A stretch of 64,000 bases of DNA, from contig JAQYVV010000004.1 of NCBI GenBank assembly GCA_030145275.1, positions 1 to 64,000 of the forward strand. Direction: 5' to 3'. Below, piece after piece: positions 52,837 to 60,703 of the stretch. This DNA is from Desulfurivibrionaceae bacterium. GTDB lineage: Bacteria; Desulfobacterota; Desulfobulbia; Desulfobulbales; VMSU01. A program made the translations under genes and the position numbers. A model generated the notes under the pieces. That model was given only the letters and a program-made list of their open reading frames with translations. It had not been told where the DNA came from and did no database searches. Each line of letters begins with the position of its first letter. The stretch's first letter is position 1.

Positions 52837-52991
52837 GTAAATATTCGGCTTGAGCTAAAAAAGTTACATAAACCGAAAAATCCGTAAATGTTTGACAACG
52901 CTTCAGATATGTTCGATCAGGTTGGCGAAGCGTAGTAGTCTTACGTGAGTCAGCCTGGTCGGGCGTAGCTGAAGTGTTGTCGAATATTTAC
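52837..52991. repeat. Type B palindromic repeat, copy B4 (lacks both modules)
   Basis: A leader, GTAAATATTCGGCTTGAGCT, is followed by the left arm GTAAATGTTTGACAACGCTT and closed by the right arm GAAGTGTTGTCGAATATTTA. The middle hairpin, GATCAGGTTGGCGAAGCG with TTACGTGAGTCAGCCTG, matches B1 in reverse complement. The 17-bp module is absent at junction 52897/52898, and the 26-bp module at 52961/52962. Confidence 0.87.
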
Positions 52992-53004
52992 TAAACTTTC
53001 AATT

Positions 53005-53024
53005 TCCGGCTAAGCCGGTTTTGG
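53005..53024 (+). terminator. Short hairpin before rng
   Basis: CCGGC pairs with GCCGG across TAA and is followed by TTTTGG. It is small and ends 11 bases before the rng ATG, so it could as well affect rng translation as end transcription. Confidence 0.3.
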
Positions 53025-53034
53025 TAAATAATTA

Positions 53035-54555
53035 ATGGCTACTGATCTAGTAATAAACGCAACATCATATGAAGTGAGAATCGCATTGATCGAACATGGT
53101 GAACTTGTTGAGTTCTACCTTGAGAGACCGACGGAAAAAGGATTGGTCGGCAACATCTATTATGGCAAGGTGGTTCGTGTTTTGCCTGGGATGCAGGCAG
53201 CCTTTGTTGATATTGGTTTGGACAGGACTGGCTTTCTCTACGTGGATGATGTCATCGTAGGTCAGCAGAAGGTTTATAATTTGCCCATTGAAAGTACTGG
53301 CGAAGATGATCATGCGCCCCCTGATTCTCTGACCAATAGAATTCCAGGTATGAATATTGACGATTTGTTAGTCGAAGGCCAGGATGTTTTGGTGCAGATA
53401 TGTAAAGAGCCTATCGGCACAAAAGGGGCCCGATTGACATGTAACATAACATTGCCTTGCCGGAATCTCGTCTTCATGCCGATGACCGACCACATTGGGG
53501 TGTCACGAAAGATCGAGGATGAAGAGGTTCGTCAGCAGCTTAAAGTTCTGATTGAAGAATTGAGGCCAGCCGATACCGGATTCATAGTCCGTACGGTGGC
53601 AGAAAATGCGGCCAAGGAAGATCTTGAAGCGGACATGGAATTCCTTCTAAATCTCTGGAGTGAAATCCAAGATATTGCAAGTAAGGGCAAGGTCCCGTCA
53701 TTGATGTACGAGGATCTCGACATTATACTTCGGGTTGTCAGAGATGTATTCTCTCCGGATGTCGACAGGGTTGTGGTTGATGATAGGCCTACTTTTGAAA
53801 GGGTTTTAAACTTTGTGCTGAACTTTGCCCCCAGACTTATGGATAAAGTGCATTATTTTGAGGAGGAGACTCCGGTATTTGATGCCTACGGCATTGAGAT
53901 GGACATCAACAGAGCCCTGAATAAGAAAATATGGCTGCGCTGTGGTGGTTATATCATTATTGAGACCACAGAAGCACTCACCGTGGTAGATGTGAACACC
54001 GGGCGTTATGTTGGCAAAAAAGATCTTGAAGATACTATCTTTAAAACAAATATGGAGTCTGCCCGGGAGATTGCATATCAACTGCGCCTGAGAAATATTG
54101 GTGGCATAATTATTGTCGATTTTATTGATATGGAACAGGAGTTTCATCGTGAAGAGGTGGTTCGGGCCCTGCAGGAAGCTGTTAAGAAAGATAAGAACCG
54201 GATGAATATCCTGAAAGTCTCCGAGTTTGGCTTGGTTCAGATGACCAGGAAAAGGAGCAGGGAAGATCTCAGCCGGATGATGCGAGAACCGTGTCTTTGT
54301 TGCAATGGTGACGGTATGGCGAAGTCAAGGCGGACCATCTGTTATGAAATTTTCAGGAAGATATCACGTAACGCCAAAAAAATAAGCGGATCAAACGTGA
54401 CGGTCAGAATGAATCCTAAGGTTGCAGCGATGATGCTGAAAGAGGAAGCCTCTACAATTCATCAGATTGAGGATGAGGTACACAAACAGCTTACCATTGT
54501 TCCGGATAAAAACATGAATGTGGAAAAATACGAATTTGTCTGGGGGAGTGAATAG
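53035..54555 (+). CDS. rng: Ribonuclease G (RNase E/G family)
   Basis: RNase G trims the 5' end of 16S rRNA and cuts some mRNAs. The 506-residue protein has the S1 domain (about 38-130, NIYYGKVVRVLPGMQAAFVD), the 5'-sensor and DNase I-like catalytic domain with the metal Asp residues in ALTVVDVNTGRYVGKKDLED near residue 315 and GGIIIVDFIDMEQEFHREEV near 358, and the zinc-link EPCLCCNGDG near 420. No RNase E-like C-terminal tail is present. Its usual neighbours rplU-rpmA lie 7.7 kb away here, beyond a minus-strand insertion. Confidence 0.94.
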   Translation: MATDLVINATSYEVRIALIEHGELVEFYLERPTEKGLVGNIYYGKVVRVLPGMQAAFVDIGLDRTGFLYVDDVIVGQQKVYNLPIESTGEDDHAPPDSLTNRIPGMNIDDLLVEGQDVLVQICKEPIGTKGARLTCNITLPCRNLVFMPMTDHIGVSRKIEDEEVRQQLKVLIEELRPADTGFIVRTVAENAAKEDLEADMEFLLNLWSEIQDIASKGKVPSLMYEDLDIILRVVRDVFSPDVDRVVVDDRPTFERVLNFVLNFAPRLMDKVHYFEEETPVFDAYGIEMDINRALNKKIWLRCGGYIIIETTEALTVVDVNTGRYVGKKDLEDTIFKTNMESAREIAYQLRLRNIGGIIIVDFIDMEQEFHREEVVRALQEAVKKDKNRMNILKVSEFGLVQMTRKRSREDLSRMMREPCLCCNGDGMAKSRRTICYEIFRKISRNAKKISGSNVTVRMNPKVAAMMLKEEASTIHQIEDEVHKQLTIVPDKNMNVEKYEFVWGSE

Positions 54556-54560
54556 GCAGG

Positions 54561-54810
54561 GCGCAGACTGTAGATGGGGTGCAGCTGAACAGTTACCATC
54601 TTTTTGTTTGCAGAACGTAACCATTCAGCTAGGGCCCCAAAACGGGCATAACCACCGAATTGTAAATGATTAGATGTGCCCCAGGTAAGCGCAGACTCCT
54701 GATGTGTGTGAACAGGCCTTCCAGCATACCGATGTATCGAAGTCTCACTTGGTTCGCTTATCTGCTGAAAGGCCTGTTCGCGCGCAGCTGGGGTGCAGTT
54801 GAACATTTAC
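54561..54810. repeat. Type A nested palindromic repeat, copy A8 (inverted), plus arm remnant
   Basis: The main unit (54617-54810) is the reverse complement of A3: GTAACCATTCAGCTAGGGCC, the tail and right-arm sequence GATTAGATGTGCCCC, module GGTAAGCGCAGACTCCT (54684-54700), the CCTTCCAGCATACC hairpin with its longer module form (54738-54762), and the arm GGGGTGCAGTTGAACATTTA. Relative to A3 it lacks the 26-bp module and the first 17-bp module (junction 54780/54781). A detached arm, GATGGGGTGCAGCTGAACAG, sits at 54573-54595. It lies between convergent rng and cyclase genes. Confidence 0.87.
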
Positions 54811-54818
54811 AGCAAAAC

Positions 54819-57071
54819 CTACTTTGTTGTGGCGGAAAAAACTCCATCCCAATCTTCTGGAGGGGGATTATCTGCAAACAACTTGATTCGCTCAAGGTAT
54901 AGCTCAAAAAGTTTGTCACTATTTGTGTCATTAAGCTCTGCAAAAATCTTTTGTGCTTCTGTGAATTGCCTGCTCCTGTATAGCGAAATGGCTTCATGGT
55001 AGGAAACCACCTGGTTTTCCAAGAGAGAGTCCGGGGTTCCTTCTGAGAGGGGTTGGTAGATGGTTACCGGTTCCTTTTTGCCTTTTACCCGCACCATATC
55101 AACAAAGCGGCAGAAATATAAATCCTGCAGCTCATCTTTAGTTGATTCAGAAATAAGTATATTGGTGCCGTACATTTTGTTTAATCCTTCCAACCGGGAG
55201 GCAAGATTGACGGAATCCCCCAAAACAGTGTAGTCAAAGCGCTGCGCGCTGCCAAAGTTTCCAACACTGACAATCCCAGTATTCAAACCGATACCTATAT
55301 CGATGGCAGGAAGCCCTTTTTTTTGCCAGACAGGTTTGAGTTCTTCCAATTTTCCCAACATACAGAGAGAGGCCCGCACCGCATTTTCGGCTTGTTTCTC
55401 GTCATCAAGGGGGGCACCCCAAAGGGCCATAATGGCATCTCCAATATATTTGTCCACTGTGCCGCCATGTTCCATGATGACGTCACTCATGGCGGTCAGG
55501 TACTCATTCATGAAGATTCCCAGTTGTTGCGAGGTCATGCGTTCGGAAATTGAGGTAAAGCCACGAATATCATTAAAGAAAATAGTAAGTTTTTTCTCTT
55601 CACCTTTCAGGGACAATTTGTCTGGGGTATGGATTAGCTGATTGACTACGTCGGGGGAAACATAATGACCAAAGGCGCTTTGGATAAATCTCTTTTCCCG
55701 GTCTTTGAAGAAAAAATTAAAAAGGGTGACGAAAAAAAAGACGTTAAAAATGCTTAAAAGCTGATAGGTCAGACCGATAAGTTGATTGTTGAGAAAAAAG
55801 AGACTGTAGTTGCCGTAGAATAGGCAGGTGATTATGAGAAAAAGTCCGCCGAATCCTCCAATCAAAGGGCTTGAGTAAGAGAGAAGGGCGGCAATTAGCA
55901 AGCCGCCGACGATAATTACGGTGTAGGTAAGGCCTATTTCCGTGAATATATCGTGGGTGAACGGGTCTCCCTTTAATATATTGTCAATTAAATTGGCATG
56001 GACTTCTACCCCTGGGTAAACATTTGAATATGGTGTTGCCCGCAAATCCAAAAGACCGGCAGCAGAAGTGCCGATCAGGACATATTGGTCCTTGAAGGTA
56101 TGTGCTGGAATGGTCCCCTGCAGGATGTCAATGGCTGGAATATATGGGAAACTTTTCATCGGCCCCCTGAAATTAACGGTAACCTGGCCCATATCATCGG
56201 TGGAGATAAAGTTATCCTTTAGGGTCATGCCGAGGAAACTGAATTTTTTTCCCTTTTTTTGGCGTGATGCATGAAGGGTGACCTGGGGGGTGTCAAGACC
56301 GATTCTAAGCATTTCTAGGCCGAGAGATGGGTAAGGGACACCATCTAGCTCTATAAACATGGGAACTTTGCGGACAGTACCGGAAGGGTCGGGAAAGACA
56401 TTAAAAAAACCTTCTGTCTGGGCCATCGAAATGTCGGGAACATTGAGAATAGCACGGTAGGCACTGAGCAGAGTCAAATCCTTGTATTGCAAATCAGGGG
56501 GAGAGAGAGAGAGATTAATCGAAGGGAAGGGCTTTTCTGTCTCATTTTTCAAGTTATCGTCGATGGTCTGAAAAACATAACCCAAGACAGTTGGGGTCTC
56601 AGCAATGACGTCACCAAGTATTACATCGTAATCAAAGGCGCTGTTTTCCGTGAGATCGCTTAACTCTTGTAGGGAAAATCGCTCAGACAGAATTTCGTGC
56701 AGAGTAAAGAGGCTGTTTTTGGGAGAGGTTCGATCATTTTCAGCAAAAACAATATCAAGCCCTATGGCCTTGGCGCCGTGATCGTGAATTTTTTGAATTA
56801 ATTCGGCTACAACGTTTCGAGGCCAAGGCCACTGACCGATCTTGCTGAGACTTCTTTCATCAATATCAACTATGGATACAGATTTTGTGGTTTCCTGACT
56901 GCCGCGCAAACGAAACATAGCATCGACAATCTGATTGTCGAATGTCTCGATCAGTGCAGGTTTTTTGCCACCAAATGAATAAAAAATAAGGCATGATATT
57001 GCAATGATAAGGCAACCAATCTTAAATGGTGTGGGCTGCAATGCTGTAAAAATATTTTTCAAAAAATTCAC
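54819..57071 (-). CDS. CHASE2-domain class III adenylate cyclase
   Basis: The 750-residue membrane protein has one N-terminal membrane segment (about residues 17-33), a periplasmic CHASE2 sensor (about 40-335; SIVDIDERSLSKIGQWPWPR, GAKAIGLDIVFAEND), three membrane segments (about 345-440) and a class III cyclase domain (about 490-690). The metal Asp residues are in FFNDIRGFTSISERM and KYIGDAIMALWGAP. The adenine-specifying Lys (KYIGD) and the transition-state Asn/Arg (NLASRLE) are kept, so it should be an active adenylate cyclase. The start is GTG without a clear ribosome binding site. It is the last gene of the cassette, 39 bases after the FecR gene. Confidence 0.92.
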   Translation of the reverse strand: MNFLKNIFTALQPTPFKIGCLIIAISCLIFYSFGGKKPALIETFDNQIVDAMFRLRGSQETTKSVSIVDIDERSLSKIGQWPWPRNVVAELIQKIHDHGAKAIGLDIVFAENDRTSPKNSLFTLHEILSERFSLQELSDLTENSAFDYDVILGDVIAETPTVLGYVFQTIDDNLKNETEKPFPSINLSLSPPDLQYKDLTLLSAYRAILNVPDISMAQTEGFFNVFPDPSGTVRKVPMFIELDGVPYPSLGLEMLRIGLDTPQVTLHASRQKKGKKFSFLGMTLKDNFISTDDMGQVTVNFRGPMKSFPYIPAIDILQGTIPAHTFKDQYVLIGTSAAGLLDLRATPYSNVYPGVEVHANLIDNILKGDPFTHDIFTEIGLTYTVIIVGGLLIAALLSYSSPLIGGFGGLFLIITCLFYGNYSLFFLNNQLIGLTYQLLSIFNVFFFVTLFNFFFKDREKRFIQSAFGHYVSPDVVNQLIHTPDKLSLKGEEKKLTIFFNDIRGFTSISERMTSQQLGIFMNEYLTAMSDVIMEHGGTVDKYIGDAIMALWGAPLDDEKQAENAVRASLCMLGKLEELKPVWQKKGLPAIDIGIGLNTGIVSVGNFGSAQRFDYTVLGDSVNLASRLEGLNKMYGTNILISESTKDELQDLYFCRFVDMVRVKGKKEPVTIYQPLSEGTPDSLLENQVVSYHEAISLYRSRQFTEAQKIFAELNDTNSDKLFELYLERIKLFADNPPPEDWDGVFSATTK

Positions 57072-57110
57072 ATTTATAATTTGTTAGGGTCATTAAAAAA
57101 AAAATTGAAA

Positions 57111-60100
57111 TTATCTGTCGCCTCCAAAAACACCCATATATTCAACATTAGTTGAGTATTTTGCTTTAAAATTACCCCCGATGGACTCGGCATTAGGGCC
57201 GTAAAAAGCGCCGTTTACCTCTCCCGTTAAAAGATTGGGATTAATGCCGTTTCCTAAGGGAATATTGAAACCTGTATCTCCGACCTGTGAGGCGACTGAC
57301 CGAATGTCAAAGTCGATTTCGGTAAAACTGATTGATCCAGTCAGAGAGTCTGCCGCAGCAAGGTCTGCAAAATTGACAGTAATATTGGTCACCCCATTGC
57401 TAAGCTGGCTTACCTGCGGATTGTCAACCGGGGCATTCGGGTTTATCATTACCCCTTGTGCACCACCTATATAAGTGGCGGGAACATTAAGTAGGGCTAT
57501 TTCTGTGCTACCAGTTTGTTGCCCTGCAATCCAGTAAGATCCAGGCATATGGATATGGTAAGGGTTGGAGGTGTTCGGATCTTGGTAGGATGCTTCCCAA
57601 TATCCCCAGGTGGCGTATGACGCAAACTGTTCTTCTGGGTGCGGGTTCTCAGGGTCTTGAGGAGCGGCTGTTATCATAAAATTGCCGTAACTGTTAAGCG
57701 GGCTAGTGGCACCATCTAGTTCAATGCAGTTGGTGCTACAGCCTAAAATTGCATTAAACATATCATCTAAAATATAGGCAGAGCCATTAACGCCTCCAAT
57801 GTCAACGCTATTAAGCACAAGGTCTCCAATTATTGATTTGTCTTCGGAACTCATTGTGCCATTTATTGTACCGGCAATTTCTTTATCGATGGTAAGTTCG
57901 AAGTCAGATGGCACGTTGTTTGTCAATAAATAACGGTTGATGTCAGGATTAGTCGTATCTTCAGCAAGGCCGGTGAAAAAACCGTTCCATGTCGCTGTCC
58001 CGGTTGGCGAAGGGTCTGGGGTGGGTTCAACTTCAAGAAAACCTGATGCCAGTGATTGCCAGGTGTCGACCATAATGGTTGTTTGGTTGTCTGACGCATA
58101 ATTTGCGCCATTTGTAACGGAACCAAAGCCCTGGTATTGGTCACCATAAAACTGCGCAAAAGTTGCTGTCCCGTCAGCAGCGGTAATAGTATCGCTTTCA
58201 CTATTAAAACCTGACCCGAAAATAGTAACATCGGTTATTGTTGAACCTGAAATATCGCCAAAAAAATGCATGGGGTTATGGAAGTTGTCCTCTGGATCTG
58301 GATCCAGCATTCCAACTACTTTCTGATTACCCCAGTTGACCTCCATGAAAAATGGTCCGCCCTTTAATTCTACGTTGGAGTTGGCTTGGCCGGTTGTAGC
58401 AGTTAAGTAGCCCCCTATATATGCGTCTATCCCAGTGGTTGGCACATCAGCATTTGGAGTGGCAATGCCAATAAATCCGCTCATGCCAAACTCATAATCA
58501 ATTACCTCAGTGAAGGTGATATGGTTTAGACCGTAGCCATAGAATTGATCCATCGGAGAGTAATGGACTTCCCCGGTGAAATTGAAATCTTTACCTAGCA
58601 TAAAGAATTGAAATGGAACATTAATATCGTCTAAGTCATCACTATAACTAGGAGGCAGAGAGTAGCTCGGGTTTCCGTAATTGAGAGGGAAAAGAGCTCC
58701 GTCCGGGAAAGCAGCGCCCCCGTCGGAAGTTTCGCCAATCACATTGCCATAAACGGAGTTGCCGTCAACATTACCCAACCAAATTTTATCATTAGCCCCA
58801 TCGGAAATATTAGTATCAGCAAGGACGCTGAGAAAATACCCGGAAAGATCAGATTTTGTGTTACTGCTTAGATCTGCTAATTTTTGGGCGGCAGCACCTG
58901 CTGAAATTTGCGCACTATCGGAATGTTGCGTGGCATCAGTGGCATTTGTTTGGCTAGCATAGTCTTGGGCTGCGGTGGCCTCGGTTTGGGCAGCTGTACT
59001 TTCAGTGGCTACGTTTTGGATTTCACCACTTCTTGTTACAAGGTCGGAGGCATTTATAGCATTGTTTACCGCTGTCTGGGTATCCGTGTCTTTTTGGGCT
59101 GCATTGTTGGCAGCAGCCAGAGCAAGATTAGTGGCGGTGACGGAATCTTGGTAATCGGTCAGCGCTCCCTGTGCAGATACTGCGGCACTGTCTGCTGCTT
59201 GCTGGGCCAGGGTGGCCGCATCTTGAGCTGTTGGGTCCGTCGTGTTTGTTGCGGTTTGAGCCGCTGTGGTTGCAAAATCTTGAGCATTTGCGGCAAAAGT
59301 TTCGGCATTTTGTTGGGCTGTATCCTTTGTTGAAAGGGTTGTTGCAGCAATAGTATCCAGCTTCGCTAATTCCGCATCTGTTGCAGATTGAACAGCGTTG
59401 TCTTTAGCAGTAATGGTTAGAGCTGTGTAGTTTGGTGGAGGTGGAGGTGGAGGTGGAGGTGGAGGTGGAGGTGGGACGTCTGGGGTAGTCTGGTCTGTTG
59501 TGCTATCCGTGACGATATCAGCGGGTGTCTCGGGAACGCTGTCAGTGACAATTTCGGTCTGGTCTGTTGTGCTATCCGTGACAATCTCAGCGGGTGTCTC
59601 AGGAACACTATCAGTGACAATTTCAGTCTGGCTTGTTGTGCTATCTGTGACAATATCACTGGCAATCTCGCTAACGCCATCGGTGATAATTTCTGGGTTA
59701 GGCAATAATGGATCCGTTAGCATTGGCTCAGTCAACATGGGGTCTGTTATAGTTGGATCAGCAAATGATGGGTCGGCCATATTCTCTGGTGGCGGAGCTT
59801 CGCTCTCAGTTGGAGCTGGAGGCAGTGTTTCATCGGGTGCCTGTGTCTCACCCTCTGGAGGCGGAGGTTGTTCATCTTCTGGTAGTGGTACCTCTCCCTC
59901 AGTTGGAGCTTCACCTTCTTCTGGCGGCGCTTCACCATCCTCAGGCGGGGCTTGTTCATCCTCAGGCGGGGCTTGTTCTTCCTCAGGTGGAGCTTGTTCT
60001 TCCTCAGGTGGAGCCTCTTCCTCGTCGCCATTTTCGCCGGTGAGGTCAGCGTTTAGTTCTTCTAAATCTTGGGCGGTGAATTTTTCAGGTGGAGTTGGAG

Positions 60101-60674
60101 GGGTATCAGGGTTGGCAACGTGGGTGCCGTAACCTGGTTTTGTTATGACAACGATACCGGAACTATTTTCAATCTCGATACCTTTCCCTGCCTGAAATAT
60201 GACAGAAAGATTTGAATCTTCAACTATTCCAGAAAACATAGATCCACGGATACCAATTGTGGCGGATGGAGTAACAGTCTTAAAGTTTTCGGAAGCATGT
60301 TTTGCCAAATATCCACCCATAATCCGGAAACTCCCTTCTTTGACATGGGTTTTCAGAGCACCATTTTTGGACTGCTGATCCCAGTTATATTCAGAAATTC
60401 TCATTTCAGTTTTTCTGCCAAGACTGATTAGGGTGTTGTCGTTAAACATGAGCTGTATTTTTCCACGTTTCCCTGTGGTAATAGTATCACTCAGGAAAAT
60501 TGGATTTTTTATGAAAATTTCTCTTCTAACCCCGTCACCCCCAATGGCAAAAACTTTACCACGGACGGCTACTACAGTGGCCGCGTGGGAATAGTCTGTG
60601 TTTGCGTGGCATAACAGAGGAAAAAACAAGCTTGATAAAAAAAGATATGTGAAAGCTAAGATTAGTCTTGTCAC
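57111..60674 (-). CDS. FecR-domain surface protein with C-terminal TbpB-like barrel, candidate type XI cargo
   Basis: The 1187-residue protein has a Sec signal peptide (ILAFTYLFLSSLFFPLLCHA near 5-24), a FecR domain (about 30-190; VVAVRGKVFAIGG, TPSATIGIRGSMFSGIVED), an acidic Pro/Glu-rich tract (about 213-295), 23-residue repeats with IVTDS units (about 331-394), a run of 14 Pro near 400-413, an Ala/Thr-rich helical part (about 415-600) and a Gly-rich beta region (about 600-1187). Its end carries VNGAFYGPNAESIGGNFKAK, the signature of TbpB-like beta-barrels. Such barrels are the usual cargo of Slam (type XI) outer-membrane proteins, and a Slam-like gene is directly upstream. The start is GTG with strong AGGAGGGG. 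The function is inferred. Confidence 0.8.
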   Translation of the reverse strand: MTRLILAFTYLFLSSLFFPLLCHANTDYSHAATVVAVRGKVFAIGGDGVRREIFIKNPIFLSDTITTGKRGKIQLMFNDNTLISLGRKTEMRISEYNWDQQSKNGALKTHVKEGSFRIMGGYLAKHASENFKTVTPSATIGIRGSMFSGIVEDSNLSVIFQAGKGIEIENSSGIVVITKPGYGTHVANPDTPPTPPEKFTAQDLEELNADLTGENGDEEEAPPEEEQAPPEEEQAPPEDEQAPPEDGEAPPEEGEAPTEGEVPLPEDEQPPPPEGETQAPDETLPPAPTESEAPPPENMADPSFADPTITDPMLTEPMLTDPLLPNPEIITDGVSEIASDIVTDSTTSQTEIVTDSVPETPAEIVTDSTTDQTEIVTDSVPETPADIVTDSTTDQTTPDVPPPPPPPPPPPPPPNYTALTITAKDNAVQSATDAELAKLDTIAATTLSTKDTAQQNAETFAANAQDFATTAAQTATNTTDPTAQDAATLAQQAADSAAVSAQGALTDYQDSVTATNLALAAANNAAQKDTDTQTAVNNAINASDLVTRSGEIQNVATESTAAQTEATAAQDYASQTNATDATQHSDSAQISAGAAAQKLADLSSNTKSDLSGYFLSVLADTNISDGANDKIWLGNVDGNSVYGNVIGETSDGGAAFPDGALFPLNYGNPSYSLPPSYSDDLDDINVPFQFFMLGKDFNFTGEVHYSPMDQFYGYGLNHITFTEVIDYEFGMSGFIGIATPNADVPTTGIDAYIGGYLTATTGQANSNVELKGGPFFMEVNWGNQKVVGMLDPDPEDNFHNPMHFFGDISGSTITDVTIFGSGFNSESDTITAADGTATFAQFYGDQYQGFGSVTNGANYASDNQTTIMVDTWQSLASGFLEVEPTPDPSPTGTATWNGFFTGLAEDTTNPDINRYLLTNNVPSDFELTIDKEIAGTINGTMSSEDKSIIGDLVLNSVDIGGVNGSAYILDDMFNAILGCSTNCIELDGATSPLNSYGNFMITAAPQDPENPHPEEQFASYATWGYWEASYQDPNTSNPYHIHMPGSYWIAGQQTGSTEIALLNVPATYIGGAQGVMINPNAPVDNPQVSQLSNGVTNITVNFADLAAADSLTGSISFTEIDFDIRSVASQVGDTGFNIPLGNGINPNLLTGEVNGAFYGPNAESIGGNFKAKYSTNVEYMGVFGGDR
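59434..59474. repeat. (GGAGGT)n hexanucleotide microsatellite coding for polyproline
   Basis: About seven units of GGTGGA are repeated with almost no interruption. On the minus strand they code for the Pro run of the FecR protein. Slippage would change the count by two Pro per unit without changing frame. A set of 69-bp repeats (starts at 59491, 59560 and 59629) lies next to it. Confidence 0.92.
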
Positions 60675-60703
60675 GGGCCCCTCCTAAGCAATGTACAGCC
60701 ATG

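Noticed and set aside
59500..60132. 210-codon plus-strand frame over the FecR gene
   Set aside because: It is a shadow of the repetitive Pro/Glu and Val/Thr-coding part of the minus-strand gene, low in complexity (Ser/Gly/Val only).
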